Source: Helicostylum pulchrum
Lineage: Eukaryota; Mucoromycota; Mucoromycetes; Mucorales; Mucoraceae
Length of the DNA: 64,000 bases
Direction: 5' to 3'
Assembly: GCA_025677825.1 (NCBI GenBank)
Contig: JAIXMO010000020.1
Location: 248,001-312,000 of the forward strand
Within the stretch, counting starts at the first letter, position 1. The number at the start of each line of letters is the position of its first letter. Below are positions 47,513-60,251 of this stretch, piece by piece. The position numbers were made by a program, and so were the translations under genes. A model generated the notes under the pieces. It saw only the letters and a program-made list of their open reading frames with translations. It was not told the origin of the DNA and made no database searches.

Positions 47513-49096
47513 TTCTACGAAAATAATTTTTTTTTTTTGCGTAAGTAACTTTGATTGTTCTACATATTTTTTTTTTTTTTACCTGTTGAGATTTGAGGGA
47601 AATTGAATTGAGAGAGAGAAAAAAGAGGAAAAAAGAAATAGGATTGATTTGAAATAGAAGATATAGCTTTTCTTGGTTGCTTTTTTTGGGATTTTTACTT
47701 GATGTTTAAATCTTTATCGAAAAGTTTAAAATAATTCAAATATTAAAAAAAAAAGGGTTGCTTTTTTCAAAAAAGTGAGCGTAAATTAAGAAGGGAGAGT
47801 ATTGGGACTTTTTTCTTTTTAGTTAAAAAAAAGAAGAATGAGCGAAAAAAAAAATATTTTTTAGAAAGAAAAAAAGGACAGTGAAAGGGAGTTTGATAAA
47901 GAAGAAGAGAAAAAAAAAAAAAAGAAACGAGAAAAAAACTTACTCTTATTTATATAAACTTCATAATGAAAACAAGGTCTTGTTTATATGTCAATCGAGG
48001 TGATCCGAATATTGTTTGCTTTTTTGTTTTTTTTTTTTGACGAAAAAAAGACATGTAATAAAGTTAATGAAAGGGATTCCCCTTGATTATCTTTGAAAAT
48101 AGAGTGCAAAACAGAGAAAGAAGAAAAATTTTACCCCCTCCTTTTTAGTCCAGTGTAACCACCACCAAAAATAAAGAGAAACCTTTCAGTTTCTTAAACC
48201 CCCTCTTTTTATAAAATAAATAAACAACAATGCTTTCAAAAGAAATAAAAGATTTTTTTTTATGTGTATTAATATATTTACTGCTTTATGTTTTAATATT
48301 TTCATGTAAGGTAAATAGTCTAAATGGAATTATACTTTTACAAGTTTATATGTTAGTAAATTTTTTTTTTTTTTTTTTTAAGGCAGGGATACTTAACTAC
48401 AGGAAATAAAAAACAAAATAGTAATGAGAGCTACAAGGTAGAGTCCGGAAAGACAGCAGCGAGAGACAAAGAAAAATAGGGGAAAAACTAGTTAGTTTTA
48501 TTGGGGGTGGATGTTAAAATGAGGAAATTTGGCCTCGATGTTTTCTGCTGTACATCTTTCTTTTAGACAAGAAGAAATACCATGTGTTTTATATATTTAG
48601 ATTTTTTATCTATGCAAAAAATGAAGATCAACTTTTTCAGGTATGATTAAAAAGTATAAAGTTGGTTTTTATTTTTCCCAGTGTACATGATTCAGTTAAA
48701 CATATTGTCAATTACTTTAATTGACAATGTCCCTTGTTATTTTGAAAAAAAATCAAAAGAAAGATAAAATAAATTCATGCGATCAATGACATTCATTATC
48801 CTAATGAAAAAAGAAAGAGAGGGGGGTTTACGGTTTTGTGTACTACCATGAAGGTAGTTTAGATTACTGCAACAAGAAAATCTTGTGTGCGCAAATATAT
48901 TAGTGTCAGTGATTTAAAAATAATGTAGGTAAAATATCGACAGTATTATTAGCTAAAACAGATAATGAATAATAATCTCACACACAAAAGAAGGGGGGGA
49001 TAAGTGCTCAGATAAATATATATATTTTAAGGGATAATAAGAAGGGATCAAAAGTAATTTATTCAATTTGTAAAATCAAAACGTGCACAAACGCAT
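47513..49096. other. Gene-poor region, promoter side of the C2H2 gene
   Basis: It includes the probable 5' UTR intron (47516-47581) and a 1.5 kb A/T-rich stretch with purine tracts. No gene, RNA or repeat was supported. Long upstream regions are common before fungal regulatory genes. Confidence 0.5.
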
Positions 49097-51364
49097 TTAT
49101 GTTAATGTTTGGTAATATCCACTGCTTGCAACGCTATTATTTCGGTTACTATTTCTTCTTCTGTCCAGTAATCCTTCTTCTTCTTCATCCACGAGTTCCT
49201 GCAGATCAGCATCTACATTATTTCGGGGACGTTTAAACAGTGAAATAATAAATCCAATCGAAAACACAACCAAGAATACCCACTGCGAGTAGTAAAAAAA
49301 GATACCAAAGAATGGTGTATTGACAATGATTCTATCAATCATCGTAGATGATACTGTGGGCGTACAAACATCTAAAAAATTTTTTTTAATATATAAAAAA
49401 ATCTTATTGTTTTTTAAATATAATATTACCTGTTGGTCCAAATACATCACATCGAACAATTAACTCATTATGATCAGTACAGTCACGATGTCCATTTGCT
49501 AATGTTTGATTACACTATATTCAAAAAAAATTAATTAATTAACCTTATATGTATAAATATATCTATCAATCGAAAAAATATATTATTTACATAAACCTGA
49601 CTTCCGAAATGTGCGTATCCAGGTGCTATAGTCGTAGTCATAGTATAGTTTAGAGCCAATAGGCTTAACGTTAATAATAATGCAGTGACAAGTAACCCTT
49701 GTGGTGCAGTAGCACCTTTTCGAATTTTAAACAGAGTAATCCATAGAAATCGAATTCCAATATAAATTACACCTGACATCGTAGCCAAGAAAAAGTATAG
49801 AATCAAACCGACCATAAAGATATAATCTAATGGGAAAATCTTGGATAATCTAACAAAGATATAATTAATCGGGTTAAACAGGTTAGGGTGGTTGATAACA
49901 TAGCCACATTGACTTCCACACAACGAAAACGCAATCTTGTCCACACTATATTAAGCTTATTAGTTTTTTTTTTTTTTTTAACCTGTAATAATTTATATAC
50001 TTCTTATCAAACTTACATTGTCAGAAATATCGAAACAACCAACACTAGAGTTACGCATAGTAAAAATATGCCAAGTAAAAACTAGTTTTTTTTTTTTAGG
50101 GAGTCAAAAAGAAAATAAAATGGACATATATAGTCAATAACTTACTTCAAAGGGTCTTAAAAACATGAGTATTTTCGAAAACATGCTTGTCTTATCCAAT
50201 TGAATAGCTCGTAGTCTTCTTGATAGTATTCTAAAATGATTTTAGCCGCACGCTATGACCATTTAGCCTTGATTTTTTTTTTTTTACCTTTCTTCATCTT
50301 CCAATTCTTCCAGGATTCTCTGATCTTTACTTGACATGTTTTTACCAATATATCTTGATCGCAGTACTCGTAATTTCTCTTTTGTTGCTGCTAGCCTGTT
50401 TTCAACATCTTCGTTTTCTGCATCAATACCCTTACGCCCTTTAATTAAGCTGATAGGTAACAATGACAATCCAGGCGCCTTTTTTTGTAACAAGTAAGAA
50501 CTTTTTTTTTTTTTTTACTCTCCTATTTTTTTTTATTTTTTTGAACTTACTGTATAACCAATAAACACCAGCATACCAAGTAATATAAGACATGCTACTA
50601 CAAACGTAATAGCCTTTTCACCATCTTTTTTTTTTAAAAAAAAACACGAGTTAATATAATTTTTTAGCATAATTTTTTTTTAAAAAAAAAAACTTACTGC
50701 TATCCGTTAAAAGCTTTCTGAACCAATCCAAATCAATCTTTGGCGTCTTTGTAGTGGGTTTAAGGAATAACCCAAACATGGACAACAGAAAAGAAATCAA
50801 GACAAAAAACATGGTATACTTTAACGCACCAAATATTCTATCTTTGATCGACTGATCTTCATCATACTCCTCATAAAAAAAGTATGCGAAAGGGATCAAA
50901 ATAAAGCTAAATAAAGTGATCAATCCATAACACACTATCCAACTTTTTAAATTAGTGAATATGCATCATGACATATATTTCCTCTCTCTCTCTCTCTCCC
51001 TCCTCACCATAGTATACTACACTTGTCGTAAACGTCATCGTTTCAATAACTTGCGCCGTAGCCCAACCCTTCTTAATTCCCTTGGCTGCATCCACCGTAC
51101 TCGAAACAAGAAATATATCGATCGGCAATAAACAAAGTGTTGAAAAGATAAGGCCTAACGCCAAGATGGTAACAAGTGTTGCAAAAAACTCGGTTTCATA
51201 CTTGTTTTGAAAGTATCTCGTAAACCCTATACTAAATAAAAATGACGTCTACGGAAGAAAAAAAAAACAGTTAGACGTATTGAACCTTTTTTCTTTTTGT
51301 AGTCAACATTTACAAACGCTATTATGCCGTATATCGTCCATGCAATGCCTTCAACTGCTGACAT
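49097..51364 (-). CDS. LMBD1-type polytopic membrane protein (lysosomal cobalamin transporter family)
   Basis: Ten exons on the minus strand (51364-51314, 51248-51008, 50934-50698, 50624-50551, 50478-50288, 50230-50146, 50081-50017, 49945-49597, 49514-49430, 49371-49097) encode 550 residues. About nine membrane segments are visible, including LVTILALGLIFSTLCLLP, LITLFSFILIPFAYFFY and FLLGIFLLCVTLVLVV. A charged cytosolic loop lies in the middle (LRVLRSRYIGKNMSSKDQ). The LMBR1 family pattern is clear: early PIDIFLVSSTVDAAKG, YVINHPNLFNPINYIFV, and APQGLLVTALLLTLSLLALNYT. Human LMBD1 exports cobalamin from lysosomes with ABCD4; a fungal role in vacuolar transport or signalling is inferred. Exon 1's donor could be either GTAAAT (51313) or GTTGAC nearby; the first is more canonical. 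Confidence 0.9.
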
Positions 51365-51683
51365 GATAAAAAAAAAACGTTTGACCGTGTTTTACGCTGC
51401 TATAAAGAAAAAGTAGTAGTAGAGAGAGAAGGCTAAATATACGGAAAGAAAAAAAAAGAGAGAGAGAAAAAAAAGGCGCAAATAAAAACAAAACAAAAAA
51501 AAACGCCTTTGCCGCCCACTATATTTGTAAAAATAAAAAAATAAAATAAAAAGCGCTGCCACATAAGTCTATATTTCTATTTCTACTTTTTTTGCATTAT
51601 TTTTATTATATAAATGATTCAATCTTTTTTTTTTTTTTTTGCGTGTGTGTGTGTGTGTGTGTTCTACAAGTGAGAAATATTTT

Positions 51684-52676
51684 TTACTTTTTGGTGTTAT
51701 CTAATAAACCAGCAATACGAGCCATTAAATCAGTATGCTCAGGGTTAGGTTGAATATTGTCTTCGGACTCTGGACCTTGCGCACGACGACGAGACTTCAT
51801 ATTAATCATATCCTCTGCAGACATATTAGCGTTCTCACTATTTCTGCGTTGTTGACGGTTATGGTTGTTATGAGGCGTAGCATTATACTGTCTATCATAA
51901 CGATTCTCTGTTGAAAATCCAATTGAATCATAGTTTTCATAGTTGTTTAAAAGCGGGATAGTTGAAGTTGCGCCTCTAGCTGCCAAAGTGACCTCAATCT
52001 TGGGTTTCCCTTGACTATCCAATTCTGCATTACGAACATAGAAAGTGCGCACACTTCTATCACCAGCGTTACGAAGCCCCACAGAATTACGTTTAGGTAA
52101 AATACCTACCACACCTGCAATACCAACTGCAGATCCTTGTCTCTCTGCGTTCAAAATACGTCCTTGCACGGGGTAATCCCATCCAATATGATGATCAGAG
52201 TACGTAGGTCCAACAACACTTTGCTCTGTATCCGCCGTCTCTGAAAAGTTGACAGAGAGGTAGTCGAATAATTGCTCAGGTACCATTTCCTTCTTGGCGA
52301 GTGCTTCTTGGAATGCTCTTGCCTTCTTTTGTGATTGACGAAGGAAACGTTGGAATTGGGCAGGGGTCATACTAGCAATATTATGGTGTGTTTCTTCAGA
52401 ACGAGGTGCTGGCTTTGTTGAGTTGGGAAAGTTCTCCTTCCAACGCTTTACAAATAATACTTTGCTGTCGCCCGACTCCCATGGTGTTTGATGTTCAGAC
52501 GTGTCAAGTGCTCCAACTATAAGATGCTTTGTACGGATAACAGTAGGTAAGTTACGTTTTAAACCCCAGTCTCCAATTTCTTTACGCTTTAAAGGCGTCG
52601 TGTACACTTGAGATATACTACGGTCGTATGTAGCTACTCGTGAATGACGAAGTAAATTGGCAAAAGACGTTGTCAT
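51684..52676 (-). CDS. MRP51: Mitochondrial small-subunit ribosomal protein mS51
   Basis: An intronless gene of 330 residues on the minus strand, starting at the ATG at 52676. The N-terminus (SFANLLRHSRVATYD, QVYTTPLKRKEIGDWGLKRN) is the fungal Mrp51 signature, in which the protein starts with SFANLLR-type and GNWGLKR-type blocks. It is a fungus-specific protein of the mitochondrial ribosome small subunit, linked in yeast to translation of COX mRNAs. Further blocks include MTPAQFQRFLRQSQKKARAF and VQGRILNAERQGSAVGIAG. The last 80 residues are polar and poorly structured (NNHNRQQRRNSENAN). No separate presequence is obvious beyond the basic start. It is followed downstream by a (GT)n microsatellite at 51642-51661 in its 3' flank. 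Confidence 0.92.
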   Translation of the reverse strand: MTTSFANLLRHSRVATYDRSISQVYTTPLKRKEIGDWGLKRNLPTVIRTKHLIVGALDTSEHQTPWESGDSKVLFVKRWKENFPNSTKPAPRSEETHHNIASMTPAQFQRFLRQSQKKARAFQEALAKKEMVPEQLFDYLSVNFSETADTEQSVVGPTYSDHHIGWDYPVQGRILNAERQGSAVGIAGVVGILPKRNSVGLRNAGDRSVRTFYVRNAELDSQGKPKIEVTLAARGATSTIPLLNNYENYDSIGFSTENRYDRQYNATPHNNHNRQQRRNSENANMSAEDMINMKSRRRAQGPESEDNIQPNPEHTDLMARIAGLLDNTKK

Positions 52677-53767
52677 TCTTAATAATAATAAAAAAAAAGT
52701 AGAGGTATTGCAAGTGAAAGAAAAAAAAAAAAAAAAAACGTCAAAAAAAAATTTACCCCCGGGTTTACACGCTGCAAAAAAAAAATCACAATAATAAGCG
52801 CTTTTTTAAATAAACACTTTTTTTCAACATTCTCCTTCTGTAATATTACTAGTAACCGTAAATGATAAATTGCATGATATTTTCAGTATGGGGCTATGTT
52901 AAAAAGTAGTGCAGCACACTTTTTATTTTCCGTCTCTCTGCTCTCAACGAATCTATCAAACAGGCTTCAAAGAACCCCCAGAATATACGGTACAAAACAC
53001 TTGGATTTTACCGTTTCGGTGTGTATGGGTAGCTGTATACAAGGTAAAAAATAGGTATTAGTAAATAGAATAAATACACGTACATCCATCTTTACGCGTT
53101 TATTTTTATAGCGCGTTTACATATATAAAATATTACGCCCCTGTTGGAAATGAAATGACCCGCAGGTACCTACAGTGGCTGCCAAAGATTTAAACTATTA
53201 AAAAGTTAACAAGTGCTACATCCAAATACTTTAACTCGAAACTATCATGTGTTAAAATTTCAAATGACTACCTAGTATATATATCTAGCACAAATCTATC
53301 TATACTTGCCATCATAATTTTGTATATTTTACTTCTGCACGCATGACGGATTTAAAACGTAAGAATGGCCTTTAATTATAATTCGTGTTTGCGTTACTAA
53401 AACTTTTTGTTGAGTCCTCATAAAAAAAAAGCGATTTGACTAAGCCCACACAAAATACGCGTCCGGGAATCACATTTTGTACTTTTTCCCGGTAATCTTT
53501 TTTTTGTTTTGTAAAAAGAATACAGATGCACATAAACCAAAACTTTAATAAAACGCCTTATACTTTGACGATGTACAGAGGTTCTTTTTTTTACAATAGA
53601 ATACCCACACTATTTAACTCGCCTCTATAAAAAAGAAAGGCGCGAGTACACAAAGAACAAAAAGAACCAAGCCAAAGTGTCGATCACAAACGGATTGGAA
53701 AACAAATAATAGAAAATTAAGAAAAAAATACAATATTTAAATAACCGCTTTTTTTAAACGATTGTTT
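52677..53767. other. Intergenic region
   Basis: 1.1 kb of A/T-rich sequence between the mS51 promoter side and the 3' end of the next gene. No gene, RNA or repeat was supported. Confidence 0.5.
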
Positions 53768-55016
53768 TTATTTCTTCATATCAAAGTAATTTTGAGCAGC
53801 AGAAACAGCCATGTTTTGAAGAACTGACTTCTTCTTCTCCTTCATGTCATCATCATCATCCTCATCATCATCGTCAGTACCACGCTCCATGAACATCTTG
53901 ACCATTTCAGTGGCTGCGTATCCGGCAATAGCTTGCTTGGCTCCCTTGAAATGAATATCTTCACCAGCTTCTTCCTTTTGATCCATGTACATCTTTACAG
54001 CTTGCACAGCAACGGCGCCAGCAATAATTTCATAACTAGAGAGAGGAATTGTGTCAACTTTAGTTGTAAAATAAAACAAAAACTAACCTTAAATGAGACT
54101 TCTTCTTTTCATAAACCTTTTCATGAGCAGCCTTCAACTCCTTCTCCTTCAAGACACCTTCTTTGTCAGATTTACCCCAACCACCCCAGTTACCAAACCA
54201 AGATCTTAATCTGTTACATTTTTCATCATCATCTTCATCGTCAGAAGAATCCAAGATACGTGGAGGATCAGCCAATTGGAAATCCCAGAGTTGGTTCAAT
54301 CCGTTCTCAGGAGTCTCAGCTTGGTGATAGATCATGATAGTGGCTCCAACCTCGGCCTTCTTCTTACGAATATCAACGACCTCTTGAGGCTCAAGAAGAA
54401 CGTAAATATATCCGTGTTCACTAGAGTAACCAAAACGTTGATCACTAGCCTATTTTAAAAAAAGATGTGTTACAAATTTGGGTAAGTTCGGCTTGTGCTC
54501 CGAAGTATTAAACTTACTTGTTCTTCATGCTTCATATTGTCAACATAGACGTGTTCTTCGCCAGAGAAGATAGCTATACACGTTTAAAAAAAGTGATAAG
54601 TATATATCCCCTCCTCTCTCAGTTTTTTTTTTTTTTTTTTTTTTACTTACCCATAAATGACTTGGATTTACCAACATCTAAAACGAGACCACTAAGTTTA
54701 TTTGTAAGGAAGCCTAAAAAATAAATAAAAAGGTTAGTTCGTTTTTTTTTGCATATACTACCAAAAAACTTACCATTTTGATGAATCCAGAGTTGACTAT
54801 CTCTTTCAATTTTCTCTTCGATCTTTTCAGCAGTAACAATCTTAGATCCAGCCTACAGCAACAAAAAAACGTAAGTACGCGAAAAAAAAAAATAAGGAGG
54901 GAAAACCGACTTACTTTGACTGGTTCACTCTTATCAATATCAAGAGCCAATCCATTCATTTTAGAAAGGATGTAAAAGTATCCCAAAGGGAAAGTATCAG
55001 GTGTAGAAACAGTCAT
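53768..55016 (-). CDS. Beta-trefoil (ricin-B-like) plus DUF3759/CipC-like protein
   Basis: Six exons on the minus strand (55016-54915, 54852-54774, 54713-54651, 54573-54518, 54449-54088, 54035-53768) encode 309 residues. The N-terminal 170 residues look like a beta-trefoil lectin fold with three-fold repeats: GYFYILSKMNGLALDIDKS, FLTNKLSGLVLDVGKSKSF, YIYVLLEPQEV, each followed by a QLW or LWDF-type strand (DSQLWIHQNG, LNQLWDFQLAD). The C-terminal 100 residues resemble the DUF3759/CipC family (YEIIAGAVAVQAVKMYM, AKQAIAGYAATEMVKMF). An acidic linker and a Trp/Gly-rich segment (NWGGWGKSDKEG) lie between. No signal peptide is seen, so it is cytosolic or non-classically exported. The function is unknown; CipC-like proteins are stress-induced and abundant. 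Confidence 0.75.
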
Positions 55017-55670
55017 TATACAAATATATACGAGGCAACAAAACGTAAAGAAAAAAGAAAAGCCAAAAGTGTAAACGCCCTCTTTTTTTATATTGTATAT
55101 TTCTTGTGTAATCTTTGTCACACGTACTTTTTTTTTTTTCCTTTTGTAAGCGTTGGTTCCGGAAATGATTGATTTTCTATTTGTTCCAAATTTTCATTTC
55201 ACAAATATTGCGCACTTTTCTTTGGGAGGACGAAACAATTTTCTTTTTTTGCTCACATGGTTTATACATATTGTTTACAAAGTAACTTGCTAAAAAAAAA
55301 AATAGTCTCTTCTGTGTTATTATAAAGATCGCCCAATATAAAAAGTACGTTGTAAAGGGGCAAAGTTAAATAACGCGTATGTGATAGATCCCCGGTCCCC
55401 GAACAGATATAGTACCCGCATAGACATTGCGAGAACTATGTATATATAAGAGAGTCAAGGGGGGAGAACCACTTACTGACGAAATATTTAGAAACCAAAA
55501 AAAAAAAAGCGGTCGTTAGAAAGAAATAGTTTAGTTCCATTAACGTGCCTGCATACAAGCAGAAAGCGCCGATTAGAACTCTTCTTTTTTTTAAAAAGAA
55601 AAAGTTTATTATGTTGTAGTAGTAGGTATATCTTTATGTATATAAAATTCTAAAAAGTTTTTAAGAGTGT
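55017..55670. other. Intergenic region
   Basis: Promoter space of the trefoil gene and 3' flank of the acyl-CoA oxidase gene, both on the minus strand. A/T-rich with T-runs; no gene was recognised. Confidence 0.4.
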
Positions 55671-57999
55671 TTACTCTTCATCATCATCTTCTTCTTCTTC
55701 TAAGCCAGCTTCTTCATCATCCATATCGTCTTCATCCGTTTGACGTTCAATCAAAGGTTTAATTAAACGGTTAAAGTAAGGGTGAGGACCTTGAGGGTTG
55801 GATCGTTTCACTTGATCAAAGTAGTGTACATAAACATTACCGTCAGCACGACCAAGAGGACTATTTACCATGTAATCAGAGAGGTTAAAAGCATCTACAA
55901 GAGGAATAGCTTGATCTCTAACAGACGCACAAAGCTCGTTGGTCTTGCTACGAATTTCTTCCATTTGCTTGGGAGAGAAGTAAGCGTATTGCAAGAACGC
56001 ACCTGCATTTTCCTCTACAGTGTAAAGACCGTACAAGAGACACACATCCATCAACACTTGCTTCAAGTTACCCTCTACCTTGGACACACCATCCACAAAT
56101 CGGTTAAACAAATAGCCATATGAATGAAGCTTAGCAGCATATAATCGAGATTGAGAGCATTGTTCGTAGGCATCATCAATATCCAATCCACGCTTAATAC
56201 AGTCTTCAAATTCTAATGCTGCGTTTTGTACCACATTAGCACAAACAACTTGCCAGCCTTCAATAATAACAGCAGGATCTAAAAGGTCAGCATTGGCATC
56301 ACATTTTTTACCGAGCAATTGGTCTAATTTGTTCAAGTAACCCACACCAGGAGAAAGTTTCTTTCCCTTGATAGCTTCACGATAACTACCGATCAAATAA
56401 CGTCCCAATTGTAATGTCAAAATGGTATTATCTCCTTCCCAAGTACATTGGACAGCAAAATCTTGATACATACCGGCTAAACCAGTATAAGCAGAGTACC
56501 CATGACCGCCACATGCTTGGCGACAAGCTTCAATTGTGCTTAAACAGTTCCAGGTACAGAACGCCTTTAAACCAGCACTAGTAGAATGAGTTTCCTTCAA
56601 CATCTCCAAGACTTCTTCAAGATCCTTATCTCCAGGCTTTGCGCTTTCTAAACGACCCATCATTTTATTGTACATGGTTGTCATTTCAGTACCCGTGAAC
56701 AACATGGCAAAAGTCTGAGCCATTAAAGGCATTAAACGACGTTGATGGATAGGGTAATCCAATAACTTGGTCTCCACGTCAGATTTGGAGTTTGAGAATT
56801 GACGACGAACTGCAGCGTAACGAATCGCAATGGTCAAAGCCTTCTTGGAGACGTTACCACTGTCAACGACCATAGCCACACGACCTTGAAGCAACGCGCC
56901 GTATGTAAGTTGCTGTAATTTAGGTTCCTTTACTGCTCCAGATCGAGACACTTTAGCGTGCTTCATCAGCATATAGCCACGAGGAATACGGACGTTGGTG
57001 AATTGAATATAACCGTTATCAATACCATCTCTACCCATCTTTTTACCGAGATCGCCAATATTAATACCGGGCAAAGTATCGTATGTCTTGGGGTCACGAA
57101 GAGGCACGATGAAACATTTGGTGCCGTAGTTCTTTCCTTTCACGACCAATTGAGCAAAGACTGCAGAATGTGTAGCTGAATGTGCGGCACCGCCAATCCA
57201 CCATTTGGTTGCTGTGACGGTAGGTGTATGGATAATAAATTGGTCAGAGGCTTCATCAAAGGTAGCGGTGGTCTCTAATCCAGGTACGTTTGACCCGTGA
57301 CCTAATTCGGTCATGGCAAAACAACCGACCATACCAGAAAGCGATAAAGCTCCCTTCTGGAACCAGTAGCCGAGTTGACCGGAAGTAGCGTTACTTTGTA
57401 AAGCACCTACAAATAATCCGTAATGAACACCAAAACGGGTCCAGAATCCGGGATCAATTAAACTGACGATTTCCATACGCTTTTTAAAGATGTCGAGTGG
57501 TTCGTTGGAAAGGTGATGGATTAAACTACGGAACTGTAAGATTAAGGGTGTTAATATATATATTTTTGGAAAAAGGGTTTAGTGGCGTTACCTTTTCCAT
57601 GGTTCTTTCACGAAGTTCGTCTTTACTGATATCATGAATATCATCCATTTTAAATAATGGATCTCTTTCAAAATCTTGCATAAAACGTTCTTTCAACTAG
57701 TTTGTATGTGTTAATATGAGGTTTTTGTTTTTGTTTTTGTTTCTAGTTTTTAATTTACCAAAGTTAATTTTTCTCCACCATCCAAAAGATATGTTAATTC
57801 CCGAATATTAAAAACCGCTTTTGCACGTTCCTCGTTCATACTAGCTACAGGGCTATCAAAAAAAAAAAAAAAATACATTTAGATACGAACAAAGAAAAAA
57901 AGGTAATAATGTATATTCTTACTCAACAGCACGAGCATGTTGTTGCTCAGGAGTCAAGTGTTGTTGAATTGCTGCAAGTCTATCTTTAGTAGTAGTCAT
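55671..57999 (-). CDS. POX1: Peroxisomal acyl-CoA oxidase
   Basis: Four exons on the minus strand (57999-57923, 57852-57759, 57696-57592, 57533-55671) encode 712 residues. The enzyme introduces the first double bond of peroxisomal fatty acid beta-oxidation and makes hydrogen peroxide. FAD-binding blocks are clear: AMTELGHGSNVPGLETTATFD, and KWWIGGAAHSATHSAVFAQL with FIVPLRD. CRQACGGHGYSAYTGLAG and the catalytic Glu in TWEGDNTILTLQLGRYLIG follow. The C-terminal oxidase half is complete. The tail is very acidic (EEEEDDDEE) and carries no SKL-type PTS1 signal. Yeast Pox1 also lacks a PTS1 and uses a non-canonical Pex5 route; the same is inferred here. The first ATG (57999) directly follows an A-rich leader. 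Confidence 0.95.
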
Positions 58000-60251
58000 T
58001 TTATTTATTAAAAAAAAAAAAGTGATTACAAAAAAGAAAATCAGGTAAACAAAATGGCCCTTTTTATTTATATCAAAAAAAATAAAAAGTGACTCTTGAT
58101 TTTCACATGCAAAAATTTACAGTGGTCCTTTCTGTCTGTCTCTCTCTCTCATGTGAAATATTACCCCGCCTTTTGTGTTATGGTACAAAAAAGATCTTTT
58201 AATGCATATCTTTATGATATGAACGCATAAAACAAGAAAAAAGGAGGCGAAAATACGGTATGTATTGCCCTTTTTTTTTTCTTCTCTTTTTCTCGGTTAA
58301 CAAAATAATAGCTTTTTTTTTTACAGATGAATTTTTTTTTTTTTTTTTACCCTTTTTTCCAATTTTTTCCCATCAGTATAGTTAAAGTTTATCTTTGAAT
58401 ACAAGAACTGACATTTTTTTTAATACTACACACGGTTTCTCATTATCTCTTAAAATATATGATTGGTAATCAATCATCTTGACATGTGGGGGATCATTTT
58501 TCTTTATATTTATTAATACGTCATTTAAAATAGCATTGAAATAAAGGCCAAGTCTTTGATGATGCGTTTATCCGCTTATTTACGTTCGGTACTCTTTCTT
58601 TTTTTTTACGTCCCTTTTCTCTTTTATAACAAAGTATTTATTATTGTACAGCAGTAGTACCTTGATTGGCATGTGAAAAAAGGTACCAAAAATTCAATGA
58701 ACGACGTATTTTTTGTTACGTTCAATTTGCCGAAGCGTCATATTTTTGTGTATATAAATCGAAAACAGTAATATTATCGTGGGTTCCGAACAAGTACCAT
58801 TGGTTTACTTGAAATATAAGGTAGACACAAGCTTTAAATGCCCATCTGGATACTATTGTTACAAAAAAGGCAAGTTAGATTCTCAAAATCAGATATTCTT
58901 CGAAATATAAGCTTAAACGTCAACTAGTTTTTAGTAGAACAAATGTCGTAAACCAAAAATAATGCCGGTATGGTATATTTATATCGGTTTTATAGCTATA
59001 TATGAGTGTATATTCTATATAAATAAAAACATTGCTTTAATTTAACAGTCGTTGAGAAATCAATCTAACAGACGGAGCCGCTAGTGATCGAGTTGGCAGT
59101 TCGATTGTTCATAGGGATAGAAGAAAAAAAAAAGGTTTGGTTATTGCTCATTGTAATTATTTTATTAAATAGAGTTAAACAAGATGGTATGCTACGGTGT
59201 CATTTTCATCAACATCTACAGTTCCCAAATTGTTTACGCTTCAATTGTTTAAATATTTCCTCTTGTTTACTTTTATCATCCTAATAAATTTACGAATAAG
59301 TGTCTGTATCAAATAAACCATTCATTGTATTTACGAGTAAGAAAGCGAAAAGTTAAAACAATTTATCATAATCAATTATATCTGAAAAGAAAAATGAGAT
59401 AGATGCAGACCGACATTCAACAACCTTCCACTTAGAGGGTGGTTAGATTGAAAATTATTTTATTTCCAATAATTTGACATGAGAATAAATCGATTGTCGT
59501 GCAGGAAGAATTGGTATAATTTGAAACAAATATTTTCAAGTTGTCGCGGCCACTTTTGATATTTTTGAGTGTATCATTTATCGAATGCAATAAAATGTTA
59601 TCGTTATTAAACCTATTGTGATAAAAAATATTAATTATAGTTATAGGTTTCTTTTTTGACAATTTCTAAAGAAGGGTGCTAAATTTTTTATACACGATCA
59701 ATTTACGCGGTAGATTAAATAAGTGCGGTCAGGTCGTGTGGTGCATTTACAATACTACTTTTTTCACATACTTGTTTTCATGTACAATTATTTAAGGATG
59801 TTTCTCTAAGTGTACGTAGCCTTGGGCGTTTGTGCTGCTTAAAAAATATATCAGATAAAAGTGCCACATAACTACTATGAGTACGAAAGCTTCAAATGTT
59901 TGTCACCATTGGTGGCACTGTTTTTTTTTCTTTGAACCGACAGTTAAATGCGTGTGTTATTTTCTGGACCATTTGTAATATAGAATAGTCGGTAAGTTTT
60001 CAAGTGATCCGTAAACAGAAGGTCCTGACTATTATTAAACTTTAAAAAGGTATAATGCAACAACATAGTAGATTTAACAATCCAATCGTTATGTGCTCTT
60101 ATACTTCAAAGAAAATTATCAAGTACAGAATATCGATCGCTTCATTTATAATATAAAAAGATGGTGTCACTACACAAAAAAAGGGGGGGGGGAGAAAATA
60201 ACCCACAGTTTAAAAATAAACTAGCTATTGCTTTTATTTATGTGTATATCG
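58000..60251. other. Gene-poor region
   Basis: 2.25 kb between the acyl-CoA oxidase promoter and the 3' end of DCN1. Short open frames near 59084-59284 and 59432-59662 begin at non-ATG codons and show no family resemblance. No RNA gene, repeat or element was supported. A/T-rich with several T-runs. Confidence 0.5.

Noticed and set aside
59084..59284. 66-codon frame in the 58-60 kb gap
   Set aside because: It has a non-ATG start, no homologue recognised and no splice partner.
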